Source: Azadirachta indica (taxonomy: Eukaryota > Streptophyta > Magnoliopsida > Sapindales > Meliaceae). Taken from it: a DNA stretch of 64,000 nucleotides. The translations under genes were made by a program, and so were the position numbers. The first letter of the stretch is position 1, and each line of letters opens with the position of its first letter. Shown piece after piece: positions 23,620 through 35,800 of the stretch. The notes beneath the pieces are model-generated. The model was not told the DNA's origin. It saw only the letters and a program-made list of their open reading frames with translations, and made no database searches. The stretch is taken from the NCBI GenBank assembly GCA_022749755.1, contig CM040449.1:12558363-12622362 (forward strand). Reading direction: 5' to 3'.

Positions 23620-24057
23620 TACAATAATTGTTTAATTTAACTTTTTTATTAATAAAAAGGTCTTTTTTATGATAAAATTTTTTTTTCAAATTTTTTGCTA
23701 TCGTGTTTGGTGAACACTAGAAAAACACTTTTAAGAATTAAAAAAGTTGTCCTCTTTCTACTAAAAAAAACTCAAAAATATAGACTTTTGGTAATAGACT
23801 TTCTTCAATTTTTTTCAAAGATGAAATTATATAAAATATCTTTAATTTATTTTAAAACTTTTATGTTAATTCTTTAAAATAAAAAATAAAAATTTATTTA
23901 TTAAAATAATTACTTGAATTTTTTCAAAAATTATTTGTGACAACTAAACAATAAATAAATTTTTATTAAAAACTCTATTTATAAAAATTTTAGAGTTAAA
24001 AGATTTATTTTAAAAAATTTTATTTGAAAAATTATACCAAATAAACCAATTGTACAA
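23620..24057 (+). repeat. AT-rich MITE-like repeat, copy 2 of 3
   Basis: The inverted form of this segment matches 45536-45922 block by block (ttaaaataaattaaaga/gg, aaaattgaagaaa, tttgagttttttttagtaga, aaatttgaaaaaaaaat, ctttttattaataa). In its own orientation it matches 7940-8306. One end reads ccaaataaaccaattg, similar to the ends of the other copies. Confidence 0.65.
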
Positions 24058-24711
24058 TATATATTTTAATTTCAATAATTAAAAAAATTATTCATTTATA
24101 CTCACAATAACAACCATTAACTTCTTTGTATCACTCATTTCTTAAAATTAACTATACTATAACATAAATTGAAAATTTTGGAATCCAACCAATCAGAATT
24201 TATTTTAAGCAGATCACTAATTAAATAGGAGTTTTAAATAGATAATTTTTTAAAACTATTAGAATTAGAACATATATTCAACAATATTTTATGATTTGTT
24301 ATTATTATAATTAAAATATTTTTTATTTAATATAGATAAAGTAGTTTAGAATGACGCTGTTGTGTTATGTTATTACCATATATTTCATATATTTTATACA
24401 TATGTAAATAAGTTCGCAAATAAATTTGTCCATGTACAACTAAGAACATATGTCAATTATTTATAATGAACAAATCTCACTCATTAAAAATTAAAGAAAA
24501 AGAAGATGGGCAAAAAGTAATAAAATGAACTGCATCCAATTTAGTTATATTTTCTTTTTCAATTAAGTGCAATTTTAGTATTCTTTTACGGTTTTGTTTA
24601 ATTTAATTTTTTTTATTAAGAGCTAATCAATTTGATTTAGTTTCTTATCAACCAACATTTTCACTATTTAAAAAAAAAAGAGAAGTACCAAATTAGCAAG
24701 TATGGCAAGCC

Positions 24712-24974
24712 ACCCAGGTTTAGCCTAGGTGGTTAGGTAGTAATTGAGCCCTGCAAAATACAGGGCTCCTTCCACTATATATAGGAGTCTTCCCATGCAT
24801 TGTGGGACTTATCTCGCACCTCGTGTGCCCAAATCTGTGGGATGGACCATAACAAGAACATTATAGGGCTTATCTCGCACCTCGTGTGCCCAGATATCTA
24901 AGATGAGCCATAATAGCATCTACCTAAACTTCCAGAACTATCCTTTATGGTGAGCCACAATGGCATCTACTTAA
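24712..24974 (+). repeat. SINE-like or tandem-repeat segment
   Basis: Starts with tagcctaggtggttagg, resembling a pol III A-box, but I find no good B-box. It is followed by two units sharing cttatctcgcacctcgtgtg (around 24810 and 24869), each leading into a ggatg(g/a)(a/g)ccataa-type ending, plus a weaker third ending at 24940. It is GC-richer than its surroundings and has no coding similarity. A SINE head or a small satellite are both possible. Confidence 0.4.
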
Positions 24975-27900
24975 GGGCCCATTTGGTTCACAATTTGAAA
25001 ACTATTTTTGAAAATATGAGTTGTATCCTTAATATTTTTAATATTTAGAAATGTGTTTGATATAATATCTAAAAACTGTTTTTCAATTTTAAAAATGTCA
25101 AAACATGTTTGATATAATTTTTTAAAATAATAAAATGAGGATATGTATTTTATTGAAAACATTTTCAATATCTTCTTTTTATTAAAATTTTACCAATAAG
25201 TAAGTACAAATATTTTATTGATATTGATTGTTCTAAATTGATATGTAAAATATATGAATACAAAGAATATAAATTATTTATTTCCTTAAAAATAAACTTA
25301 AAAAATAGTCAATAATTGAGAAATACTTGAAATTTATTTAACTTTAAAATTACAAAATATAAATATTATTCGAAGATTGATTATGAACATAATCTAACCA
25401 TATTGTTCCAGCTATGTGATCTCTAACTATACTCATATGACTAATATTTTCTTAACTCAAATCTATATTAACTGTCTTTTACCTTATTTCTTAGCTTTCT
25501 TCATCTACCACATCAAGATCATCAACCAAGTATTCATTAAAGATTCTGTCATTCACTGATTTCATCTTCATAAAATTGTGTATAGTGCAACATGGAATGG
25601 GAATTCTTCTTTATTTTCTAATTGGGTAATTAGTCATTAATTTAATAATAGGGAATCGAGCTTTTAGCACACCAAAGCATCGCTCGATAACATTATGTAG
25701 TGATAAATGTCTATAGTTAAATAATTCCATTGGACCAGTTGGTTGTCTACCTCTTCCTCTATAGTTACGCAAATGATAACGTTCTCCGCGATTTGGAGAA
25801 AGAAATCCAGGTATATTTAAATAACTAGAATCAACAAGATGATATTTTCCTATGTAAAATTAAGATAATTAATTCAACTTTATTAAAATAAATTAATATA
25901 ACATCATCTAAAATAATATTTCAATATTTATACACATACCTTCCTTAGGCTATGGAAACCTATTTTCTTCTCTAGTTATCGCATCCAGAAACACCCTTGA
26001 GTTATTAGCTATTCCTTCCTAACCCATGTACACAAATGTGAACAGTATATCAAATGAACATGCACACATTATATTTTGAGTCACTTGGACTTTCCTATCT
26101 CAATATGGAGTTTATTTGGAAGCAGGAGTCCATGCACTAATATGTCATCCATTGATAGCACCAATATAATTCTACCAAATTACAAGCAAAAATATGAAAA
26201 ACTAATACTTAATTATTTTTGAAATAGGAAAAAATAAAAAAAATTATTATGATAATATACATTACCTCAAACCATGGATAGGACATAGGATTTGAGCTAA
26301 TTTCAAGAGGTGTGTCATCCATATTTGGGGGTCAAATTAATGCGATGACCGAGTTGACATATTGCATGTACAACTTTCTTAAATTGTCTTGATATAATTT
26401 CTTTTGAATGTTGAAATCTCTTAGCTATCAGCCTATTACACATTGTGTAACAAATAATTATTAAAAATATGCATAATGCCTCTTCAACACAAATTGATTT
26501 CCCATCCTTTAAAAAATTATTCCTTCTCAATGTTGAGCATAATTTTCAAAATATATTTTTATCCATTCTCACTTAATCAAATAGTCTATGTAGATGTCCA
26601 TGCAATAACTCTACGTCCTAATAGTTGAGAAGTCATAGTTGTCTTATTTTTAAACGTTTGTAATAGTCACATAGTTTCTTAATTAATAATAACTCTCTAA
26701 GAGAATCTTCTAAATCAGTAGATGAGTCTCTGCCTGAATTTGTACTATAATTATTAATTTCATTTGAATTCATCCTGAAAAAAATTAATAAATATGTACA
26801 TAATTTTCATAAAAACAAGATATAACATATTATTATTTTCTTTAGAAATATATAATAAATCAAATTTAAAATTAAATAAATATATGTGAACATGATAAAT
26901 AAAATAGCTCATGTACCATATAATCAACAAAATCTAAATTAGACAGTACTTATAACATAAATAAAATAAGAAACAATAAACATCCAATTATCTACATTCA
27001 TATGTTAAAAAATAAATAATTTAAATATAGGTACAATCTTAATTTACATACAATCATAATTTCTAAATCTCTCCATAACTCTCCATTAAATGATGGACTC
27101 TTGCCTAAAATTTTATAGCCTATCATAATTAAATTACATAAATAATTGATAATATGTGGCAACTAAGCATCTACTTATGTTTAAAATATTTTAAATAACG
27201 AAAATAACTTCAGTTAAATACAATGAACAGAAACATACACCAGCAAAGACACACAAAAGTGGAATGTAAGAATAATTATTGCAAAATAAATATAAGAATA
27301 ATTGTTAAATGATTTTGTATGGATTTTGGGAATGATAATAATTCACGTAAGTCTTATCTAACAATATAACATGAATTATATTTTCTAAATCTTTATTGAT
27401 TTCAATCATGTATATAAGTGTTTTCCTAAGAATTGCAAACCAGGATTCTAAATGTAATTGGATTACAAAGAGAGTTAAAATCTACCTAGAAGAGGATTCT
27501 AAAATTCAATTGGATTGGTCAAGAAGACTTATATCTATTTAGGAATAGTAAAGGGTTTTACTTTTAAGATATCAACTATTATAACAATTTCACACAAACT
27601 CAACAACCAAATACTTTACAAATTCAAGATACATGCTGTAAAACAAATTATACATATTCAAACTAAATTATCCAGAACTAAAAAATTATTTCATACAATC
27701 CTATCAACAAAAATATGATACAAATTTAAATTGCATATTACAAACAATAATTGTAAATTAAAAAAATCAAATATTATATCAATTATAAATTTTTTACTAA
27801 AACATATTAATTAAAAATTAAAGCATACCTTAATCAACTATGAGAAAGAGCTACCAATTGATTTAATTAGATTTGAGAAGAGTTAGCAACCAATCCGAAG

Positions 27901-28236
27901 AAGACAGTATATGGTAAAGAAAATTGAGTTAAATTTGATGGATTAAATTTGTAAATAAATACTAAAATTAAGAATAATATTGACGGTACAAATTTAAATT
28001 TAAATTTAAAAGAGATAATATAAACATTATAAATTCAAATTTTAAAAATTAAAAAAAGTTTAAGATAATAGAAAACAGTTTTTCAATTGTGTTGGGATAT
28101 GATTAACATAAAAAATTAAACAATGACTTTTTTCTACTTTTTAACTAAAAATTAGCAGATATTTTTTATACAAATTCGTAAATTTTCCATTTTCAAAAAC
28201 ATAAAATCCTATTCAAAAACTAAATCAAATAGGGCC
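24975..28236. mobile_element. PIF/Harbinger DNA transposon (decayed)
   Basis: About 3.26 kb. The left end reads GGGCCCATTTGGTT and the inverted right end GGCCCTATTTGATT. Both sides are flanked by TAA (24972-24974 and 28237-28239), the trinucleotide target duplication typical of PIF/Harbinger. A DDE transposase remnant on the - strand confirms the class. The companion MYB-like ORF1 usual for this class was not recognised in 26.8-28.2 kb. Confidence 0.85.
25480..26776 (-). pseudogene. PIF/Harbinger transposase pseudogene (DDE_Tnp_4, ALP1-like)
   Basis: Read leftward from an ATG near 26775 (MNSNEINNYS...). Family blocks in order: LRRNNFLKDGKSICVEEAL and FQHSKEIISRQFKKVVHAI (around 26520-26350), YIGAING (first catalytic Asp replaced, the family has AIDGTH), TQNIMCACSFDILFTFVYMG with the following SRVFLDAI (around 26085-25985), GKYHLVDSSYLNIPGF (second Asp), YRGRGRQPTGPMELFNYRH, and LHNVIERCFGVLKARFPI with the catalytic Glu. 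A plausible intron (25850-25939, GTATGT...TACATAG) splits the GK of GKYHLVD. Several in-frame stops show it is inactive. Host genes of the ALP1/HARBI1 type come from this family, but the stops and flanking TIRs argue for a transposon copy. Confidence 0.88.
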
Positions 28237-28363
28237 TAAACTTTCAAAACTACTCGAATTTGTAATACTAATAAATGTAATTGTATTCGAAAAAAATTAG
28301 CAAGTGCGGCTATTTAATGATATTATTTAATGTTACAACAACTCACACAAAACTTAAAAATTA

Positions 28364-29030
28364 GGGATGGTAAAATTCCGCATGGGAATCCACCTTTAAT
28401 AGGAGAGAATTCAGATAAATTTACAGAGAATAAGGCAAAAAATGGGGAGAAATTAATCCCCAATTTATTAACGGGTATCCACCTCCAACGGGTGAAAATT
28501 CAGATAAATTTACGTGGAATGAGATAAAGAACGGGGAGAAATTAATCCCCAATTTATTAATGAGACGAGAATTGCTTTACCTCTCTCAACCCCACCCCCA
28601 CCCAATTACCCTTTAAAACATAATATAAATATATTATAATTCATAAATTAAATTTTATATTATAATTTCTAAAATTATATATTGTAATTAAATGTAATTA
28701 ATAATAAAAAATTGTGGAATCATAAATTAATGTTATAAAAAATAAAATATACAAATAAAAAATTAAAAATTAAAAAGACCCTATATTGTATTTTCAATAA
28801 TATATTAATAATATTTTTATTTAAATTAATTAAATTCTTATATTATTAAAATTAATTTATAAAAGTAATATGAAATGGAAAATTGATATGAGAATAGGAA
28901 ACTCATTTCTCGTACAGGATTCTCCATCCTAATCCGATTAAATTTATTGGGGAATAGGGGTTAAAATAGAAAATGGGATAGGGAATAGGGCATGCTTCTC
29001 CACCCCTACCCTGCCCCGTTGCCATGCTTT
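28364..29030. repeat. Possible MITE-like repeat with an internal 88-bp tandem duplication
   Basis: 28384-28470 and 28472-28559 are near-identical tandem units (shared blocks ttcagataaattta and ggggagaaattaatcccca). The segment begins gggatggtaaaattccgc and ends, inverted, with gcatggcaacggggcaggg, resembling the GGGATGGCAACGGGG ends of dispersed elements I have seen in plant genomes. No coding potential. Confidence 0.45.
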
Positions 29031-29454
29031 TAAAAAAAAAGCAACATTAAACTTAAAAACTAACTTAAAACTCACACAAAAAACCTCCAAACTCGCACAG
29101 AAGTTGAAATTGTAGCCTAACAATTCTAATGCAAAATTTAATATTTTTATCCCAAAAATTTAAAACATATAACGAAAACCCTTTATCTTTTGGAAAAAAA
29201 TCTCAACTCTATGCTAGTGGATCTCTTATTTGTCTATTTTCTTTACTTAAAAAAAGAAAACAATGAAAGAAATAAATAGGAAATGGTTCAACACAGGATA
29301 TCATAATACAAATTATGGACGTTTTCTTTTATTCCAAGTCAGAAAGTTTCAATTCTCAAAGGAAAAGACTGGGGATAGAGTGAGCCAATAAATCATTTGG
29401 CTAAGTAGCTGATACTGCAAAGAGAAGGGAAATAAATCAGCAGCAACTTCTACA
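29031..29454. other. 3' flank of the QCR6 gene
   Basis: Contains the probable QCR6 3'UTR on the - strand (roughly 29300-29454). No other feature recognised. Confidence 0.45.
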
Positions 29455-31552
29455 TCATTTCAGCTTCGCAAATAGCTTCGTTGCAACCTGCAAATCACAA
29501 TGCTGAATTCAGATGATGGCCTAATATGTGTTTTTAATGAACCTTACAAACTGTGAATAGCTTAGGCTTACACATTTATCGACACAAGAAAAGTAGTCGA
29601 AATACTGCCCAGTACAGTGCTTCTCCGCGGTTTGGTCACCTTCAATCCTCTTAACGCAAGCCTGCAATGAGGAGGATAGTTTCACACTTTTATGATTGAA
29701 CTGAAAACCAATTCACAGTCTTCAACTCCATTAAGTATTAAACAACTTCTCATTCACATTGCTTTCTCCTTTTTTGGTTCTAACAACCTTAACAACAGCA
29801 ACATCATGCTCCATATAATTCATATTGAATTTTATGGCTCAAATATGAGAAATAAATGAAAGGTCACAGTTGCACATCTAAAAATGTTTTGATGCAAAAT
29901 CTGGAGCTTAAATACAAGATCTTGAGCCTAAATACCAGCTGCTATACATTTCAATTTTTTGCATTTTGATAGAGTTTTAAGTAATGCAGAAATGATTAAA
30001 AGAACCAACCAATACTAATACATATTCCCGTAATGAACCAACACCAAATGTAGTTCAATTTGCACAGCAACTCCAAATGCTTAAATGAAATTTTGATAGT
30101 CAACATTAATAAAAATAATGCCAGATATTGTTCTATGATCAATTTCTCCAACAGAAGTCCTATCAACTTCTGATTATTATCCATTTAGTACTTAAATAAG
30201 GACAAAATCTCAGGTTCCCATTTTCAAATATATTCTATATTCTGGATTGCTTAACACATAACATGGAATGCATCATTTCATATTTGCATGAAATGTGTCC
30301 ATACTGACATGAATCATTTAGCCATCGCCAATTGCTAGATGCAGAAAGGTGCAAGAATGAATGTTTATTGATCAATTATGGGTTAGCTTTATTTACTTCT
30401 ACTCATATTTAACTTTTGGGCTTCAATAGGTTGATTAACAATATCATTCTTTTGCACAGTTTCAGAAATCTAATAAAGAACCTTGCAGCAAGAGTGATAT
30501 ACAGTATATATAGTACTCATAAACACACACAAACTCCATCTGTCCAAAGAACGTATGTCCAACAAAACAAAGTAGATGCTGCAATAATTTGGCCAAATGA
30601 AGAACAGCATACTACATACAGCTGCTTTCTCTCACTTTCTCACAACACCAAAAAGGATGAAATCCAAAGATAAAAAGCATTATATAGGAACATGAAATAT
30701 AGTTAAAAACATTTCTGACATTAAAAGACATGGTGGAAAACCAAAAAAAAAAAAGAAGAAGAAGGATGAGGTCATGCTATAAAATATAAGGAGTTTAAGC
30801 CATGAGGATGCTCACCTCATAGTCAATTAAAGGCTTAACACATTTAGGCTTGCAAGATTCTTCAAGATACTTTTTCGGGTCAACAAGTTCCTCGTCCGCC
30901 CTAAATTTCATCAAGAAGCAGAAAAGGTAAATATTTAAGTAAGAAATAAAGCCATCTGCAAACCAAAAATAAATGAACAAATAACTGAATAAATAATGTT
31001 CCAATAAGAAATGACATTTAGTTGTCTGAAAGCATGTGTGCACCTAATTGTAGGATAAAAACCATATTGACATCATCGAAATTTGGAAGTTTACTAGTTT
31101 TTACAAAAAACTGTTTTTATTTTCAAAAGCAAGAAATAGTAAAATAATGTTTGGTTTTATGTTCTGTAAATGCATTTTCAAAGATAAAAGATACTCTTTC
31201 TTTTTTAAGGTTTTACTAAAAAATGAAAAAGGAAAACAACTTTCAAAAAAATGTTTTCGAAATTACAATTTTTTTTTCCCAGAATGACTACACTAATCAT
31301 TTTCAAAAAAAATCCAAAACACTTTTCATTGCTTTTTATATTTAAAAACTATTTCAAAACAAACACAACCAAACACATTCTATTCCCAAAAACGTCATTT
31401 TCAAAACATAGTTCTAAAAAATATCATTTCAAAACATTATCAAACGGCCCTTAATTTCTCTACGTTGCAATGATCAACACGGAATAAATTTGATTAATTT
31501 CTTGTAATTTCAAATTATTTTAACAACAGAGGAAGGATCCTGATACTCACAT
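29455..31552 (-). CDS. QCR6: Cytochrome b-c1 complex subunit 6 (hinge protein, QCR6)
   Basis: Four coding exons: 31551-31552 (only the A and T of ATG), 30816-30900, 29572-29661 and 29455-29487, with GT-AG introns, giving 69 aa, the usual plant length. The product is the small acidic hinge subunit of mitochondrial complex III that helps cytochrome c dock with cytochrome c1 in the intermembrane space. ADEELVDPKKYLEESCKPKC, ACVKRIEGD, EKHCTGQYFDYFSCVDKC and VATKLFAKLK match the plant family closely. Four cysteines in paired Cx3C/Cx9-11C-like spacing fit the disulphide-linked helical hairpin. The start codon is interrupted: exon 1 ends ...CCAAT|GTGAGT and exon 2 begins TTTAG|GGCGGAC. Further 5'UTR splicing is possible upstream (acceptor-like site near 31614). 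Confidence 0.93.
31095..31453. repeat. Harbinger-like MITE fragment in QCR6 intron 1
   Basis: One end, read inverted from 31453, is GGGCCGTTTGATAATGTTTT, preceded outside by TTAA, as expected for a Tourist/Harbinger terminus. The interior is rich in ttttcaaaa words. The opposite terminus was not found, so the element may be truncated. Confidence 0.4.
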
Positions 31553-31903
31553 TGGATCAAAAACGACGTCGCAAAGAGCTCAACTCAATTCCAAAACAAT
31601 TGCTGGATATTTCCTGCACTCAAACAATTATCAAAACAGCATTAAAATTCCAGAAAATTGAGGGTTCATGACGTTGGTTATTTCATATTTTCATCCCGAA
31701 ACGATTAATCACAAACCTAACGAAGGCGACGCTAATTGCAAAACAAAAAGAATAGAGATCAATCGAAGTATTTTGTAGGGTTAAATGACGAGGAAATGAA
31801 CCTGGTAATCTCAGAGAAGCAGAATCCCAAGGCTTCTGAGTTTTAATCTCGCCGGTTAGTTAGAATCAAAGCTAAGAGTCAAAGCAGGGCGCGATTTATT
31901 TGT

Positions 31904-33317
31904 GGGATAATAACAGTTTTATCCCTAAACTATTCTAAAACTTTGAATTATTGCATAGTTTGATCATTATAACTATTTAGTCCCTACCTATCTTTATATT
32001 AGTATCCTTAGCTTTTTCAACTACTTTCAAGAGTGTCACTATAGATGGCCAGATATGGCAACACTCGCTCTATATGAAAAGAGTACGTTCAAATTTAGCC
32101 TAAGGTAGGATTCTCTCGCTTAAAATGTAGTGCTTCCACCTGTTTGTGTGATGATATTCTCATCACATATAAGCAAATATTCTTAGGTATCGTAAAATAT
32201 TTTAGGATAGATACTATATACATCATGTAAAGATATTTAAAATATATCAAATTTATTATATTAAAATTTCTAAGACACTTGATGTAAATGTCACAAATAA
32301 ATAACTTATAAAATGAATAATTTATATATAAACTTTTAGTAAACATAAAATAAATAATTATATATAAAACTCTTAGTAGATACGTAATGCAAATGTCACA
32401 AATAAATAACATATAAAATAAATAATCTAAATTTATATTTTTAGACTTATAGTAAAGATATGATGTAAATATTAGTAAATTTTACAATTAAATAACCTAT
32501 ATTCAAATATATTATTTCTTTGGGATGAAACTGTTGTTATCCCAAAACCACTGAATTGAATTGTTTCGTACTTTTCTCTTTATAACAATTTAGTCCTTAT
32601 ATTTTTGCATTTTTACTTAAAATTTGTTTGATATTGCTTTTAAAGGATGTAAAATTAATTTTGAATAGTTAAAAATTATTTTAGATATTTAATAAAACAT
32701 TTTAAAATCACTTCATTTTATAGCGGAGTTTTTAAAATTTGATTTTGAAAATGAGTTTTATTTTTAAATATAATAGCAAATATATCCATTTAAAATTATA
32801 AAATTATCCCTAAAATAATTATTAAATTTCAATTTTAGTTCACAAATAAAATTTTTAAGAACAAAAATTTTTTATTATTCTATACTTTTATTTTTATTTG
32901 ATAAGTAAAACTTTATATTTTTTGCTATAAATTATTTTAAATTAGTGCACACACACATATATATAGACACACACATAAACTCTTACCTAACAATTTAATT
33001 TTTATTCATCATTATCTATTATATATATTTTAGTCAGTTACATTATCACAATATTTTAACAATAAACTTTACTAAATGCGCAAAATAATTTTTCAAATTT
33101 ACAATAATTTTGAAAATAAATTTACTAAAAACTAAACTAATTTTTTTTAAAATTAATTATTTTACAATATATTAAAAGTAAATTATTTTAAAATCCAAAA
33201 TAATCTCAAACTGAACCTTACTTTCATAAATGTATCACTATAGTACATACTAAAATTTGTAAATATATTTGGATTTATTTTTTCTTTACCGCTTAGGGAT
33301 GAAACTGTTATTATCCC
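31904..33317. repeat. Candidate non-autonomous TIR element upstream of QCR6
   Basis: GGGATAATAACAGTTTTATC at 31904 is matched, inverted, by GGGATAATAACAGTTTCATC ending at 33317, and the following CCCTAA is also shared. A third inverted copy ends at 32543 and a weaker one at 33587. The 9-bp flanks (tttatttgt and tttaatctt) match only partly, so limits are uncertain. The interior is AT-rich and non-coding. The left end is close upstream of the likely QCR6 transcript start. Confidence 0.4.
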
Positions 33318-35788
33318 TTTAATCTTTTTTTTTATTAATTTCCAATGAAAAAAAAAAACATTAAGGTATTTTTCAAATAATTTTGACAAATTAATTCTTA
33401 AATTTCGATTTTATACTTTCATATGTGTCCCTAATGAGGATAAAATTATTAAAATTACATAAATCTTATTTTCAATCAAATTTTTTAAAAAATATTTTTT
33501 CTTTTTATTTAATTAATCTTACACATAAGCTTAAATTATAACCTAATTTGTTGTTTTGATAAAATTTAGGAAAAATATTATTATCCCTTTATCCAATTAA
33601 TCTTGTATATTCAGTCTAAATTTTAATTACAAAGGGTTTGTTTGATGAAGAGAATTTTGTACTTCATAAATGCTAATTGACACTCATAAATATTAGTTAA
33701 TGTATTTGACAATTTATTTTAAAATTACTTATTAAAATTAAATTAACTTTTAAAGTAAATTTTAAGTTAGCACTTAATTAAGTACTTTTCTAAAATTAGC
33801 GGTTGTAGTATATTGCAAATGATGTTAAATATTTGCAATTAATTATAATATTCTTCTTTTTTCGATACGAAAGTTGCAATTATTTTTATGATAAGATTAT
33901 TTATTTATTTTTAAATAAACTTATGATAATAAATAATAATTATTTTATTTTTTAGAATATTTATTTTATTAAAATATTAAGAAAAAAAAATCACAAGTAT
34001 ATGAATATTTATTATGTCCCTATTTAATTATATATAATACTTAATTTGAAAACAAATATAGCTAATATTCATTTTGGTAATTTACTAATAACACAACACT
34101 TTCTTAATTATATATCACACTTAATTTAACATTAAAAACATAATTTAATTACTTTTAATGTAATTATTTCTTATGTGTTTTTTTCATCTACCTACTTTAA
34201 ATTTGCTTGTATTTCATTACGATATAATAAATATTTTGACGCTATACTACAATATAGAAATATTGAAAATATCTCACTGACTTACAAATTTTTAATGCCC
34301 CTTCAAAAAAATTTAACAACTCAAAGGCAATGATCATTACGCTCTAGGTCCTAACTATTTTCTTTCAAGCCCTAATGAATCACCTTTAAATATGACCATC
34401 ATACACATCCCTATCCAAACTTTTTTCTTTCTCCCACGTATATTTCTAATTTATAACAATGATCATGAAATGGGTATTCGTTTTCTTGGATACTCGTAAT
34501 GAAGCAATATGTGTTATTGTTGGTAAGGATAAGAGAGATGGATGGGTTGAACACAAAATTATTAGAGTTCAACAAAAATACTATTTTTACCTTTTTATTG
34601 TTAAAAGTTCTTGGACCAATGTAAAAAGTTATAGTTCAGTAAAATATTTCCAATTTTTTATATTGTAGTGTAATATCATAATATTTGTTATATTACAATA
34701 AAATACAAGAAAACTTCTAGTAGTCAAATAAAAATAACTCATTTCCTTCATATTTTTGTAAAATGCCTAAATGAATAAATGTTTTTCTCTAGTAATTTGA
34801 AACCATAATTTCAATTTTCTTTATTTTAATAAATACGATTTAAAAATTTTATAACATGACCATATTAGATTGAGGAGTCATTTTGCCGTATAGTCGTTGG
34901 TACATCCACATAAAGTTGGGACTTCCCAACACAATTTACAAGTCATGCCCATTTTAAGTTCGTGCAATCCAACGATCTAAGCACACAAACTAAACCATAA
35001 AACTGCTGCGTTGTAGCAGTGTCCTAAATTGAGTTAGTTTAAAATAAATTCTCAAATTAAATGGAACATTAGTTTTATATATTTTCTCAAAGTAGTTCCA
35101 TTAGCAACAATATTATCCTGATTATGTTAACAAAATGCCTCTCCAAAACCATCTCTAAAATGTATCATTTCCAATTTCAAGTGGGTATTAAAAGGTTCCC
35201 TAACACCCACTTTGTACTTGGGTAGCACATAAATGTTACCCACTCACATATATATCAATTCACATATTTATATATGATATATAGTAATTTCATTTCAAGA
35301 TAGCTTCAAAATGACAACACATCGGTACCAAATGGAGACTTAAGAGTTTGTAAATGTTTTATGTTTCAGCTGAATTTTCAAAGCTTAATTAGCTTAAATG
35401 CTGATTCAAACCCAGATTTCTCAGCATGCAAAATCATCAATCATCCCATGTTCATAACAAATTCACACAGCACCCTAAAGGCTTCATAAGTTTCTTGGTC
35501 TACAGTATGATACTAAGAGCTGACCATACTATTCTGTTGTCTACCCAAGTTCCTTACATCCCAGAAATAATTTGCTCTTCTCAGAAACTTGTTTTGATTA
35601 CATCTAGTGTACAGGACTATACGATTCAGGTAATCTTAAACTTGTCTATCTATCATAATATAACGTTTACCAAACATTTGCAACAACTGATTTGTATATT
35701 GAAAGTGATAACAACAAAAGATTGTTCATTTCTGTAACTATGAGCACGTAAATGCAAAGGTAGATTAGTACGAAAACAAGAGACTTAC
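33318..35788. other. AT-rich intergenic DNA, no gene seen
   Basis: Short open stretches at 34459-34668 and 35426-35737 show no recognisable domain or codon bias. The right part may hold the 3'UTR of the PORR gene: a splice-donor-like GGAG|GTAAGTCT lies 12 bases past its stop, at 35788, which could mean a 3'UTR intron. Confidence 0.45.
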
Positions 35789-35800
35789 CTCCTTTCCAAC

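Larger units (their letters stand above)
23489..24700. other. AT-rich intergenic DNA with microsatellite and MITE-like repeat
   Basis: A TA then TG microsatellite (23500-23550) directly follows the MULE target duplication. The repeat at 23620-24057 is listed separately. The rest is featureless AT-rich DNA. Confidence 0.5.

Noticed and set aside
24712..24780. tRNA gene
   Set aside because: A-box-like word only. No cloverleaf or B-box could be built.
34459..34668. 69-codon open frame in the QCR6-PORR interval
   Set aside because: Isolated, AT-rich, no motif, no splice partners seen.
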